From contig NZ_VSMC01000002.1 in assembly GCF_008728965.1 (NCBI RefSeq), forward strand, positions 1 to 64,000: a stretch of 64,000 nucleotides of DNA, given 5' to 3'. This document shows positions 18,601-26,897 of the stretch, piece by piece (within the stretch, counting starts at the first letter, position 1; the number at the start of each line of letters is the position of its first letter). The translations under genes and the position numbers were made by a program. Source of the DNA: Heminiphilus faecis. GTDB lineage: Bacteria; Bacteroidota; Bacteroidia; Bacteroidales; Muribaculaceae. Below the pieces are notes generated by a model, which saw only the letters and a program-made list of their open reading frames with translations, ran no database searches and was not told the DNA's origin.

Positions 18601-19077
18601 AAACGCAACGTAATACCGCACATGGAAGTAGAGATGCTTGTAGACAACTCAACACTCGAACTCTTCCCGTTTGTTTTTGACTTTGACCGTTACAGACTTG
18701 CCGTGATGGGCTCCAACGACCTTGCGCTCAACTACAAATACCACATATCGGTTCTTAAATCACCGATGCCGTTTAAATTCGGGCTTAATCTGTCGGGCAA
18801 CACCGACAAGATGAAGGTCCGGCTTGGCAAAGCCAAATACAAACCCGATCAAGCGGGAGAGACGATAGCTATCGTCGACACAACGCGCATCAATCTGCTT
18901 AAAGAGATCGACCGAGTATTCAGCCGTGGAGCCAAAGCGGCGCGACTGTCGGGTCTGAAAGTATCCCGAAAGCCGGAGAAAGTGACATTTGAAGAGTTCA
19001 ACGACACAATATCACACAACGACTCGATAATGTTTATTGAAAAAGGCATATTACCCAAACCGGAAAGCGATGAATGA
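15688..19077 (+). CDS. AsmA-like envelope protein
   Basis: A very large (1129 residues) membrane-anchored periplasmic protein. One membrane segment at about 17-38 is followed by the AsmA N-terminal pattern (LVRDIANKNLNAEVTLSKAELTLWKTFPHLYIDLDSVTV). Long beta-rich repeats follow, and an AsmA-C-like end (SIGGAALTALYTAP-type, HIKEFINLIP, GVIDADIAATTEVD, about 860-940). Relatives such as AsmA, TamB and YhdP form phospholipid-conducting bridges between membranes; a similar lipid-transport role is inferred. It overlaps the upstream lipoprotein gene by 4 bases and the downstream HAD gene by 8. The last 60 residues are polar. Confidence 0.85.
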   Translation: MKTMKSTGKSVIKRIAKITAWTIGITIALVVLLLSAAVWILTPARLTPLVRDIANKNLNAEVTLSKAELTLWKTFPHLYIDLDSVTVKSDAFAALDASQRALLPQDADTLVSIDKFHGAINLPALLKGDIKLYDVELTYPKVNAVSYNNEICNFYIVPESEESAEAESSGIPDISINRFEIINRMPIRYISIADSLDISLTLRQSRILNADSKYEVTLDSDLKALLPPDIDIDSMTIAIDGKIQWLHERPEWITLENFNITAGPVRAVINSSINFATPLTFENLAMTVNSLSPEEVISYIPDKWRGNVKELSTDMKIDMAMELTRPYPINSKAMPSCTADIVIKPCKLKYDHYALKDVEADITVAVNGDDINQSTVSLRHLRVATDGARVSVKGSATSLLKNPYIDAHIKASADFSKLPYDMRAAIPGSIKGRLEFDSDARLHLKDLTPKRFHRILVNGNLALHDIDASLPENGIDLYTRNAKITLGTNTSFVTDAQRVDSLLTASVNIDTIRISASGMDIAVKELKGGIGCTNKASSSDTTQINPIGATIKAEGIRYIDSDSIRMWLRGAKLSGAIQRYEGQGRVPLLRLNTGADVAVYADRFNRLFMRNGNFDIKAHMKPRRELPPRLKARYDSLSASHPGLAPDSIFSLMRKSMPGRKVDMSKYDILDFGLDQNTKRMLLKWDVSGSMTAERGMLFSTYFPLRNRIEDIDLCFTTDSVRLNDMKYKAGHSDFRINGAIRNLRQALISRRPVQINLTVESDTLDINQIVQASYKGAAFAEQVREGSISIDNIEDEKAMQQLADSVTQSGETSALLIPMNVRADINMKAKHVMYADITMQDFKGDLLINNGALNLRDLSAGSAIGGAALTALYTAPTKNDIRFGFGLKLNDMHIKEFINLIPAVDSLMPLLKDFDGVIDADIAATTEVDSCMNLILPSLEAAIKLSGENLVLLDAETFKTLSKWLMFKDKKRNVIPHMEVEMLVDNSTLELFPFVFDFDRYRLAVMGSNDLALNYKYHISVLKSPMPFKFGLNLSGNTDKMKVRLGKAKYKPDQAGETIAIVDTTRINLLKEIDRVFSRGAKAARLSGLKVSRKPEKVTFEEFNDTISHNDSIMFIEKGILPKPESDE

Positions 19078-19813
19078 ACAAGATGCGATAAACGCCTATA
19101 TGGAGCGTAGAGGCATGAGGGAGTTCCGCCTAACAACCGCCCTTATAGACATGGACGGCACCCTATATGACTCCATGGGCAATCATGCCGATGCATGGTA
19201 CCGCCTGATATCAGGCATAGGCATAGAGTGTACCCGCGATGAGTTTTTCCTCTATGAAGGACGCACCGGAGCCTCGACCATAAACCTGCTGTTTAACCGC
19301 GCTTACGGACATGACGCCACTCCGGAGCAAGCCAAAGAACTATACCGAAAAAAAACGGTGTACTTCAGCGACATGCCGCCCGTATATCCTATGCCGGGAG
19401 CCAAGGAAATGGTGGACACTTTACTCTCACACAGCATCACTACAGTACTTGTGACCGGTTCCGGTCAAAATACATTGCTCAACCGGCTTGATACGGACTA
19501 TCCGGGAGCATTCCCCTCTGAAAGGCGCATAACATCACGTGATGTTACGCGAGGGAAACCCGACCCCGAACCATTTCTTAAAGCCATGACCATCGTAAAT
19601 GCCTTGCCTGAAGGGTGTATAGCCATCGACAATGCGCCGCTCGGCATTCAATCCGGAGCCGCTTCGGGGGCCTTTACAATAGGTGTGACCACAGGGCCCA
19701 TACCACACGAAGAACTTCACAAAGCCGGAGCCGACATCATTTATCCTTCAATGGCAGAATTGGCCCGTAGCTTACCCGAATTAATATCTCTCATTTTACA
19801 AACCGAAAAATAA
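19070..19813 (+). CDS. HAD-family phosphatase (beta-phosphoglucomutase-like)
   Basis: Cytosolic HAD hydrolase of 247 residues from the ATG at 19070, overlapping the end of the AsmA-like gene by 8 bases. Motif I is DMDGTLYDS with both aspartates, motif II is the T/S in VLVTGSGQ, motif III is the Lys in RGKPDPEPF, and motif IV is AIDNAPLG. The helical cap between motifs I and II places it in subclass IA with beta-phosphoglucomutase-like enzymes. Substrate cannot be read from sequence. The gene ends 11 bases before aroB, so it belongs to the same operon. Confidence 0.85.
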   Translation: MNEQDAINAYMERRGMREFRLTTALIDMDGTLYDSMGNHADAWYRLISGIGIECTRDEFFLYEGRTGASTINLLFNRAYGHDATPEQAKELYRKKTVYFSDMPPVYPMPGAKEMVDTLLSHSITTVLVTGSGQNTLLNRLDTDYPGAFPSERRITSRDVTRGKPDPEPFLKAMTIVNALPEGCIAIDNAPLGIQSGAASGAFTIGVTTGPIPHEELHKAGADIIYPSMAELARSLPELISLILQTEK

Positions 19814-19824
19814 ACATCCACGCA

Positions 19825-20886
19825 ATGTCTCAAAAAGTATATTTCACCAATTCACCGGCTATTGCAATAGACAGGTATATAACTGACTCCGGCAGTCCCA
19901 AGACATTCATCCTCACCGATGAAAATACCGCCGAACATGTACTGCCCGTCATATTATCTGAATCGCGTCAACTCCGTGACGCCGAAGTAATAACCGTAAA
20001 AGCCGGAGATGTAAACAAAAACATCGACTCTCTTTCTTACATATGGAACCGCTTACAGAACGGTGGCGCAACACGTAAGTCGTTACTTATAAACCTCGGA
20101 GGAGGCATGATCACGGATATGGGCGGTTTTGCCGGCGCCACATTCAAGCGGGGAATCAATTTCGTCAATATGCCCACTACCCTTCTGTCGGCCGTAGACG
20201 CTGCCGTAGGAGGAAAAACCGGAATAAATTTCAATGGACTTAAAAACGAAGTCGGAGCATTTAAGGAAGCCGATGCTGTAATCATATCCACTGTATTTTT
20301 CAAAACACTACCGGTTGAGGAACTTAAATCGGGATATGCCGAGATGCTCAAACACGGCCTTATAGACGGTAAGGACACTTACAGACGCCTTATAAACCAT
20401 AATGTGGAAAGCGCCGATTGGGACAATCTGCTCGACATACTTGAAGAATCAGTCAACGTCAAGCGCCGTATAGTAACAGAAGATCCGCTGGAACACGGCA
20501 TCAGACGGGCTCTGAATCTTGGCCACACGATAGGACATGCTTTTGAAAGTCATGCAATGAAACACAACTCGCCGATTCCTCATGGTTATGCCGTAGCATG
20601 GGGTTGTGTAACCGAGCTTACGCTTAGCTGCCTCTCACTCGGCTTCCCGAGCGAAGAGCTACATCGCTTCGCAACCTATATATATGACACGTACGGACCT
20701 TATACATTCACCTGCGACGATTATCCCGAACTTATAGAGTTAATGCATCATGACAAAAAGAACACGTCATCGGAAATCAATTTTACTCTCCTCAAAGATG
20801 TGGGAAAAATTGAAATAGACTGCACATGCAATGAAGATGACATAAAGTCGGCTCTTGACATTTTCAGAGACTTAATGCACGTATAA
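19825..20886 (+). CDS. aroB: 3-dehydroquinate synthase
   Basis: Second enzyme of the shikimate pathway, converting DAHP to 3-dehydroquinate with NAD and a divalent metal. The 353 residues show the NAD/phosphate motif GGGMITDMGGFAGATFKRG and the substrate-site block PTTLLSAVDAAVGGKTGIN. The metal-binding His pair is in LNLGHTIGHAFE, with a further His in PHGYAVAWG. Length and motifs are normal. It is the last gene of the DUF5715-AsmA-HAD-aroB run, with spacing of 11 bases from the HAD gene. Confidence 0.97.
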   Translation: MSQKVYFTNSPAIAIDRYITDSGSPKTFILTDENTAEHVLPVILSESRQLRDAEVITVKAGDVNKNIDSLSYIWNRLQNGGATRKSLLINLGGGMITDMGGFAGATFKRGINFVNMPTTLLSAVDAAVGGKTGINFNGLKNEVGAFKEADAVIISTVFFKTLPVEELKSGYAEMLKHGLIDGKDTYRRLINHNVESADWDNLLDILEESVNVKRRIVTEDPLEHGIRRALNLGHTIGHAFESHAMKHNSPIPHGYAVAWGCVTELTLSCLSLGFPSEELHRFATYIYDTYGPYTFTCDDYPELIELMHHDKKNTSSEINFTLLKDVGKIEIDCTCNEDDIKSALDIFRDLMHV

Positions 20887-20930
20887 TCACGACTTAGCAC
20901 TATTTCATCAACGAAATTTTGTGTTAAAAG

Positions 20931-20961
20931 TTGATTTATTGCAAGATAATGTATAACTTTG
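20931..20961 (+). promoter_or_regulatory. Promoter of the DUF177-rpmF-fabH operon
   Basis: TTG (20931-20933), a 20-base spacer and TAACTTTG (20954-20961) match the Bacteroidetes consensus. It lies before the GTG at 20988 and inside any longer reading frame, which supports the GTG as the true start. Confidence 0.75.
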
Positions 20962-20987
20962 CGGCGGTTTTTCAAATAGTAACTATT

Positions 20988-21581
20988 GTGGGAAAGTTTT
21001 CAGCCTATAAGCTCCCGTTGAAGTCTTTGTCGGTAGGCAGTCATGAATTTGACTATCATCTTGACAAAAAGTTTTTCGAGGATATGGAAAGCGCCGACAT
21101 ACACGACGCCGACCTGAATATCCATGTGACCGTGGTCGCAAAAAACGATTTGTATGAGTTGACCATCGACATCACGGGCGAAATTACATTGCTGTGTGAC
21201 CGTTGTCTCGACGACTTGCAATGGCCGGTTGATACGACCTATCATATTTACGTAAAGTACGGCGCCGACTACAATGACGACTCCGATGAACTGCTTGAGA
21301 TACCGGAAAGCGACAACTACCTCAATATCGCTTATATGATATATGATACTGTAGCTTTGACGATACCCATCAAGCATGTGCATCCGCTCGGCAAATGCAA
21401 TCGCGCCATGAGTTCTTTACTTAAAAAGCACCGGGCTCCCGGAAACATATCAGAGGAGGACGGTGAAATGATGGAAGAGATCATAGACGACATCGAGAAT
21501 ACGGACGTCGCAGACTCCGACAACGAGGCTACTACCGATCCGCGATGGGACGAATTGAAAAAGCTTAACGACAACAATTAA
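20988..21581 (+). CDS. DUF177 (YceD-type) protein
   Basis: A 197-residue cytosolic protein of the DUF177/YceD family, which is implicated in 23S rRNA maturation and is almost always encoded beside rpmF. The GTG start at 20988 gives MGKFSAYKLPLKSL, the usual opening in this phylum, and falls just after the promoter. The family core VAKNDLYELTIDITGEITLLCDRCLDDL is at about 56-84. The C-terminus is acidic. Twenty bases separate it from rpmF. Confidence 0.88.
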   Translation: MGKFSAYKLPLKSLSVGSHEFDYHLDKKFFEDMESADIHDADLNIHVTVVAKNDLYELTIDITGEITLLCDRCLDDLQWPVDTTYHIYVKYGADYNDDSDELLEIPESDNYLNIAYMIYDTVALTIPIKHVHPLGKCNRAMSSLLKKHRAPGNISEEDGEMMEEIIDDIENTDVADSDNEATTDPRWDELKKLNDNN

Positions 21582-21601
21582 TAATAAATACATAGTACAA
21601 A

Positions 21602-21787
21602 ATGGCACATCCTAAACGCAGACAATCAAAGACCCGTACTGCAAAGCGCAGAACTCACGACAAGGCTGTAGAACCCACATTGGCTATATGCCAGCACTGC
21701 GGCTCTTGGCACATCTACCACACCGTATGCCCCGAATGCGGCTACTACCGTGGAAAAGTGGCTATCGAAAAGACCGCAGCTATTTAA
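21602..21787 (+). CDS. rpmF: 50S ribosomal protein L32
   Basis: Ribosomal protein L32, 61 residues: a basic N-terminus (MAHPKRRQSKTRTAKRRTH) and a zinc ribbon with CQHC and CPEC pairs. It sits between DUF177 and fabH, the conserved context of this gene. plsX, often found here in other bacteria, is absent. Confidence 0.97.
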   Translation: MAHPKRRQSKTRTAKRRTHDKAVEPTLAICQHCGSWHIYHTVCPECGYYRGKVAIEKTAAI

Positions 21788-21824
21788 AGCATATTGACAA
21801 CTTAGTCATTTTATATAACATCAC

Positions 21825-21851
21825 TCCCGGGTAGCATACGTTTGCCCGGGA
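21825..21851. terminator. Hairpin between rpmF and fabH
   Basis: TCCCGGG (21825-21831) and CCCGGGA (21845-21851) form a perfect 7-bp stem with a 13-base loop, flanked by a further CATC/GATG match. A modest T-rich stretch (GTTTTGT) follows on the plus strand. It could be a partial terminator or an RNA-processing or attenuation site that sets the L32:FabH ratio. Confidence 0.5.
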
Positions 21852-21886
21852 AACGATGTTTTGTATTAATGTAACCATACTATAAT

Positions 21887-22876
21887 ATGAATATGCTTTA
21901 TCCGAGAATAGCAGGTATCGCCGCGTACGTACCCGACGATATTCTTGACAACGAGATGCTGTCGCAGATGGTAGAGACAAGCGACGAATGGATCACCACA
22001 CGTGTCGGAATAAAAGAGCGTCGCATACTGAAAATGGACGGTGCAGGCTCCTCCTACCTCGGCATCAAGGCGGTAAACCGATTGTTGGAATCCACCGGAA
22101 CAAAACCGGAAGAAGTGGATCTTTTGATATGTGCCACCTCCAACCCCGATTACCGCTTCCCCTCTACAGGCTCAATCATAGCTCATGAGTGTGGTATGAA
22201 CCGTGCCTATGCCTATGACATACAGGCTGCGTGCGCAGGTTTTCTTGTCGCTTTGCAAGACGCATCAGCGTATATCCGTTCAGGCATGTATAAAAAGATA
22301 GTTGTTGTGGCAGCTGAAAAGATGTCATCAATGACCAATTATCATGACCGTACGACGTGCCCGCTGTTTGGCGATGCCGCAGGTTGCATGTTAATCGAGC
22401 CTTCTGAAGAAAAAGTAGGTATTATCGACGGAGTATTCCACATAGACGGCACTGGACTGCCCCATCTGCTGATGAAGGCAGGCGGCTCGGTACACCCCGC
22501 CACTCATGACACCGTAGATGCCGACGAGCATTATATATATCAGGAAGGCAGAGCCGTATACAAGCATGCCGTGACTGACATGCTCACTTCATCACTTGAT
22601 GTGGCTTCGCGCAACGGCCTTTCAATAGATGATGTTGATTGGTTGGTACCTCATCAAGCCAATCTTCGTATAATCGAAGCCGTTGCTGAACGTGCCGGTA
22701 TAAACCACGACAAGGTACTTGTAAACATTGAGCATTATGGCAATACATCGGCCGCATCGATACCTTTGTGTCTCACCGAATATCGCGACCGACTAAAGAA
22801 AGGCGACAAGCTCATACTCACGGCATTCGGAGCCGGCTTCACTTGGGGAGCCTTATATGTGATTTGGGATCTTTAA
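21887..22876 (+). CDS. fabH: 3-oxoacyl-ACP synthase III (KAS III)
   Basis: Initiates type II fatty-acid synthesis by condensing acetyl-CoA (or a branched acyl-CoA) with malonyl-ACP. The 329 residues carry the catalytic triad: Cys116 in DIQAACAGFL, His in VPHQANLRI and Asn in HYGNTSAAS. The CoA-binding segment WITTRVGIKERR is near residue 35. It begins 99 bases after rpmF with a hairpin between them, and is followed by a strong terminator. Branched-chain primer use is common in this phylum but cannot be read here. Confidence 0.97.
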   Translation: MNMLYPRIAGIAAYVPDDILDNEMLSQMVETSDEWITTRVGIKERRILKMDGAGSSYLGIKAVNRLLESTGTKPEEVDLLICATSNPDYRFPSTGSIIAHECGMNRAYAYDIQAACAGFLVALQDASAYIRSGMYKKIVVVAAEKMSSMTNYHDRTTCPLFGDAAGCMLIEPSEEKVGIIDGVFHIDGTGLPHLLMKAGGSVHPATHDTVDADEHYIYQEGRAVYKHAVTDMLTSSLDVASRNGLSIDDVDWLVPHQANLRIIEAVAERAGINHDKVLVNIEHYGNTSAASIPLCLTEYRDRLKKGDKLILTAFGAGFTWGALYVIWDL

Positions 22877-22903
22877 GCAAAAACAATCATTCCTATTTAT
22901 AAA

Positions 22904-22938
22904 AAACGGGCCGAAGAGTATTGACTTCGGTCCGTTTT
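22904..22938 (+). terminator. Terminator after fabH
   Basis: A 13-bp stem (22904-22916 with 22925-22937, one G-U) is followed by a short TTTTGTT run. It is immediately followed by the cdd -7 box. Confidence 0.8.
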
Positions 22939-22942
22939 GTTA

Positions 22943-22950
22943 TATCTTTG
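22943..22950 (+). promoter_or_regulatory. -7 box for cdd
   Basis: TATCTTTG matches TAnnTTTG, 17 bases before the cdd ATG. The -33 region would fall within the fabH terminator stem. Confidence 0.6.
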
Positions 22951-22967
22951 CAAAAAGACCATCTAAG

Positions 22968-23444
22968 ATGAAGCAGATCGACATAAACATACCGCTCATA
23001 TCAGCTAAATACAGAGAACTCGATGCAACCCAACGCGACCTCGTTGACAAAGCACGTGCCATGACCCGCCACTCCTACGCTCCATACAGCAAATTTCATG
23101 TAGGCGCTGCCATACTTCTTGACAACGGAGAGATAATTACAGGCTCCAATCAGGAAAATGTAGCATATCCGTCAGGCATATGTGCAGAGAGGACAGCAGC
23201 GTTCTATGCCCACTCCCGCTATCCAGAAGCCAAATTCAAAGCCATAGCCATAGCCGCTCGCGACACATCGGGCCATGAAGTAGCCACCCCCATATCACCT
23301 TGCGGAGCATGCCGTCAGGTGCTGCTCGAGTACGAACAGCTCGCAGGGACCGATGCTCAAGTACTGCTTGCCGGAGCCGAAGATATATACATCATACCCT
23401 CCATACATTCGCTCATGCCGCTTGCCTTCGTTGACTTTGACTGA
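22968..23444 (+). CDS. cdd: Cytidine deaminase
   Basis: Pyrimidine-salvage enzyme converting (deoxy)cytidine to (deoxy)uridine. The 158 residues show the zinc site: Cys and catalytic Glu in GICAERTAAF and two Cys in PCGACRQVLLEY. The substrate loop YSKFHVGAAI is near residue 37. This is the homotetrameric short form. It appears to be transcribed alone. Confidence 0.95.
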   Translation: MKQIDINIPLISAKYRELDATQRDLVDKARAMTRHSYAPYSKFHVGAAILLDNGEIITGSNQENVAYPSGICAERTAAFYAHSRYPEAKFKAIAIAARDTSGHEVATPISPCGACRQVLLEYEQLAGTDAQVLLAGAEDIYIIPSIHSLMPLAFVDFD

Positions 23445-23542
23445 CATTGCAACCATTACAACCGCCAATTATTTGTTTCTATTTGCAAAAATTCATATTT
23501 TTTCATATATCGGTGAAATGACCGGCTAATCATTAACCAAAT

Positions 23543-23752
23543 ATGAAAAAATATCTAATAACATTTACTTTTGCCTTTTTGACTTGTCTGTCGGCAATAT
23601 CACAGAACACAATAGTCTACAACCCCGAAAACAAAGCTTATTTTGGGTTCAGAATCGGCGGTGAAATCGCAAAACCGTATGACATTCAGCATCGGCTTCT
23701 ATTTATGATATTTAACGTTCTCTCAATATACATGGCCGCCATTTTCACATAG
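23543..23752 (+). pseudogene. Outer-membrane barrel protein, 5' remnant
   Basis: The 69-residue product begins with a signal peptide (MKKYLITFTFAFLTCLSAISQ) and the opening of a Bacteroidales outer-membrane barrel (NTIVYNPENKAYFGFRIGGEI). It then changes to unrelated hydrophobic sequence and stops at 23752. Other frames just downstream (for example GRHFHIDPQYFF) look like barrel fragments, so a deletion or frameshift is likely. About 100 bases of AT-rich sequence separate it from the next gene. It could instead be a short secreted protein. Confidence 0.5.
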
Positions 23753-23852
23753 ACCCGCAATATTTTTTTTTGACACATAGATTAAACCTTTATTTGGTTA
23801 TCAAGTCATAGTGATTGTAAAATTTCACTAACGATTTACAATTCTACTGTTT

Positions 23853-26660
23853 ATGGGTTTATCGATCCGAAAGACGCTGATGTCTTTCGCTATAAGTTTA
23901 TTAAGTTGCAGCGCCGCGTTGGCTGCCAATATTACAGGGACAATTACCGACTCGTCCGATGAGCCTCTGATCGAGGCCACCGTACGCTTGTTAGCCGCAA
24001 AAGACAGCGCATTTGTCAAAGGTGTCACAACCGACATCAATGGAAAGTTTTCAATCAATAACGTAAAGAAAGGACGTTATATTATCCAGACAAGCTACAT
24101 CGGCTACAACAATCATTACGAAGATGTACGCATAGGCGAGTCATCGCTCACTCTGAAACCTATCGTGATGAAAGAGTCGACCGTTATGCTTAAAGAAACA
24201 GTGATAACGGCTGTAAAGACAGAGATAGTGGCCAAGGAAGACACCCTCGAGTACAATGCCGGTTCTTACAAGACACAGCCCAATGCTGTTATGGAAGACC
24301 TGCTGAAAAAATTGCCGGGGGTTGACGTAGACTCCGATGGCAAGATTACTTCAGGCGGTAAGCAGGTGACAAAAATACTTGTCGATGGCAAAGAGTTCTT
24401 CTCCGACGACCCTAAAGTAGCGTCCAAAAACCTACCCGTCAACATGATAGACAAGCTTCAGGTAATCGACCGCAAAAGTGACCTCGCAAGGCTTACAGGT
24501 GTTGATGACGGCGAGGAGGAGACTGTCATAAATCTTACGGTAAAAAAAGGCATGAAAAACGGATACTTCGGTGTCGTAAACGCAGGTTACGGTACTGACG
24601 AACGCTATGCCGCAGACTTCAATATAAACCGTTTCTGGGACGACAACCAGATTACATTCCTCGGCAACTTCAACAACATAAACCAACTTGGGTTCACCGA
24701 TAGCAACGGCAACCGTTTCCGTAGGTTCGGCGGCAACAACGGCATCAACACTTCGCAGTCATTCGGTGTAAACTTCAATGTCGGAAAAAGCGACGAGACA
24801 TTCCGCGTAGGCGGTGACCTGCTTTACAGCCACACCGACCAGAATACCCGCACGTCGCAAGAGCGTCAATATCTTTTTTCCGACTCGACATCTTATCTTA
24901 GCAGCCGTTCGGCATCACGTGACCGCGGTCATAACATACGCGGCGACTTCAGAATACATTGGAAAAAAGACACTCTGACAACATTTGAATTCCGCCCGCG
25001 CTTCTCGCTCAACTTTAACAAATCATTGAGTGCCGACTCGTCAAGCACATTTGCCGGTGACATCGCCCGTACACTTGTTACACGAAGCATCAACAACGGA
25101 AATTCCGACGGCAAAGCCTACGAAGTCGGGGGTGACCTGTGGTTTAACCACAGTTTCAAGTCTCATAAGGGACGTTCATTCTCATTCGCGCTCGACTACA
25201 ATCTAAGCAATACACGCGAAGATGACTATAGTTATTCCTACAACCGATTCTTCCTTCTCAACGATTCAATCGACCTTTATGACCAGTACACCGATAATCA
25301 TAACTGGAGCAATCGAGTAGGTCTGCGCATGACATGGACAGAACCGCTCGGCGATGTAAAAAACGGACGCTTCCTTACCTTCAGCTACCGCATGAGCTAT
25401 CGCTGGAATAATGCTGACAAGCTGGTATATGACCATCCTGTCACCTACCCCCCTACAGGCGATCCTATAGTTGACTATACTCAGGAGATATTCAATGATT
25501 CGTTGAGCAATCGCTTCCGCAACGACTTCTTCAACCAGCGCATACAGGTTGGCTTCAAGCAGGTAAAACGCGATTACAACCTTGATGCCGGCATAGCCCT
25601 CGTGCCATCGATGTCAAAAAGCAATGACCTCATAAACACGGACCGAAATATTGACACCCGATGGGTATGGAACATAGCACCCTATCTGCGTTTTCGCTAC
25701 AAATTCAACAAAACGCGCAATATCACCCTCGATTATCGCGGACAGACCAGAGAACCTTCTATGTCACAGCTCCAGCCGGTAGCCGACAAAAGCAACCCGC
25801 TACGCATAGTCATCGGTAATCCGGACCTTAAGCCGGCATTCAGCCAGAATGTACGCATGCGGTTCAGCGACTTCAATCCAGAAGCACAACGCTCCATTAT
25901 GGCTATGGGAAGCGTAAGCGTGACTCAGAACAGCATAGTATCTAAAACTACATTCAACCACGAAACAGGCGGACAGACAACCACCTACGAAAATGTAAAC
26001 GGCAACTGGAATGCAGATCTGTTTACAATGATATCATTACCCTTCCGCAATAAAAACTGGCAGTTTAACGGCAATATATTCACCCGCTATAGTCAGGCCA
26101 TAGGTTACAACAACGGCGAGCGCAACCGTAGCGGCTCATTCAACTTCGGGCCCTCAGTGTCACTGGCCTTCCGGCCCGAAAACTGGGAAGCGGAGTTGCG
26201 ACCGTTCTATAATCTGCAGACTACGCACAACTCGTTGCAGTCTGCGGCAAGCCAGAAGGTACAGACCTACGGTGGACGCTTCAACGGCTCTTGGTTTGCT
26301 CCGTTCGGACTTGTTCTCAACACCGACATAAGCTATAGCGCCACCAGCGGATACTCTGCCGGATACGATCAGAAACAATGGATGTGGAACGCATCTATCG
26401 CATACCAGTTCCTCAAAGGACGCGAGGCCACCATAACACTTAAAGGATATGACCTTCTGCAGCAGCGCAAAAACATATCGCGTAGCGTAACGGCCAACTA
26501 CATAGATGACCGTATCTACAACTCGCTTACCCGATACTTCATGCTTACATTCTCATACCGGTTCAATACATTCGGAAAAGGCAATCGTCCCGATGATCGA
26601 AATAACAGCGGTTCGGGCAGAGGACACGGCCCCGGTCGTTTCGGACCTCCACGCAGATAA
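23853..26660 (+). CDS. Outer-membrane beta-barrel protein, TonB-receptor-like
   Basis: Outer-membrane protein of 935 residues. A signal peptide (about 1-25) is followed by a carboxypeptidase-regulatory-like beta-sandwich (NITGTITDSSDEPLIEATVRLL, about 26-105). A plug-like region carries LLKKLPGVDVDSDGKITSGG and ILVDGKEFFSDD (about 150-190). A long barrel is rich in alternating aromatic and polar strands. It ends in a Gly/Arg/Pro tail (RGHGPGRFGPPRR) instead of the terminal aromatic residue of classical receptors. No SusD-like partner is adjacent. It probably belongs to the Bacteroidetes outer-membrane beta-barrel family often encoded singly; the ligand is unknown. Confidence 0.85.
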   Translation: MGLSIRKTLMSFAISLLSCSAALAANITGTITDSSDEPLIEATVRLLAAKDSAFVKGVTTDINGKFSINNVKKGRYIIQTSYIGYNNHYEDVRIGESSLTLKPIVMKESTVMLKETVITAVKTEIVAKEDTLEYNAGSYKTQPNAVMEDLLKKLPGVDVDSDGKITSGGKQVTKILVDGKEFFSDDPKVASKNLPVNMIDKLQVIDRKSDLARLTGVDDGEEETVINLTVKKGMKNGYFGVVNAGYGTDERYAADFNINRFWDDNQITFLGNFNNINQLGFTDSNGNRFRRFGGNNGINTSQSFGVNFNVGKSDETFRVGGDLLYSHTDQNTRTSQERQYLFSDSTSYLSSRSASRDRGHNIRGDFRIHWKKDTLTTFEFRPRFSLNFNKSLSADSSSTFAGDIARTLVTRSINNGNSDGKAYEVGGDLWFNHSFKSHKGRSFSFALDYNLSNTREDDYSYSYNRFFLLNDSIDLYDQYTDNHNWSNRVGLRMTWTEPLGDVKNGRFLTFSYRMSYRWNNADKLVYDHPVTYPPTGDPIVDYTQEIFNDSLSNRFRNDFFNQRIQVGFKQVKRDYNLDAGIALVPSMSKSNDLINTDRNIDTRWVWNIAPYLRFRYKFNKTRNITLDYRGQTREPSMSQLQPVADKSNPLRIVIGNPDLKPAFSQNVRMRFSDFNPEAQRSIMAMGSVSVTQNSIVSKTTFNHETGGQTTTYENVNGNWNADLFTMISLPFRNKNWQFNGNIFTRYSQAIGYNNGERNRSGSFNFGPSVSLAFRPENWEAELRPFYNLQTTHNSLQSAASQKVQTYGGRFNGSWFAPFGLVLNTDISYSATSGYSAGYDQKQWMWNASIAYQFLKGREATITLKGYDLLQQRKNISRSVTANYIDDRIYNSLTRYFMLTFSYRFNTFGKGNRPDDRNNSGSGRGHGPGRFGPPRR

Positions 26661-26703
26661 CATCATAGTATATCATACGGTTACATTTATAATGATTAGT
26701 TGA

Positions 26704-26742
26704 AAAGGGTCGTGCGATTTGATATCGCGCAGCTCTTTTTTA
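26704..26742 (+). terminator. Terminator after the outer-membrane receptor
   Basis: An imperfect stem of about 15 bp (AAAGGGTCGTGCGAT with ATCGCGCAGCTCTTT, G-U pairs and one mismatch) is followed by TTTTTTATT. Confidence 0.7.
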
Positions 26743-26837
26743 TTATTTACACAAGCCGGCACTCCCGCTTATGAAAAAAGTAACGAATATTTCCAACAAC
26801 ATCACTTTAACATTAGGCACTATCCGTCATTTTTTTG

Positions 26838-26845
26838 TAAATTTG
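26838..26845 (+). promoter_or_regulatory. -7 box for pheT
   Basis: TAAATTTG matches TAnnTTTG, 52 bases before the pheT ATG. The -33 element is not clear. Confidence 0.55.
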
Positions 26846-26897
26846 CGAAAATTATAGTGTGACGTGACAACACACGCCACCCACAAGCAAATAAGTA

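Noticed and set aside
17949-18647. Long open frame antisense to the AsmA-like gene
   Set aside because: Ser/Met-rich shadow of the sense frame without any domain.
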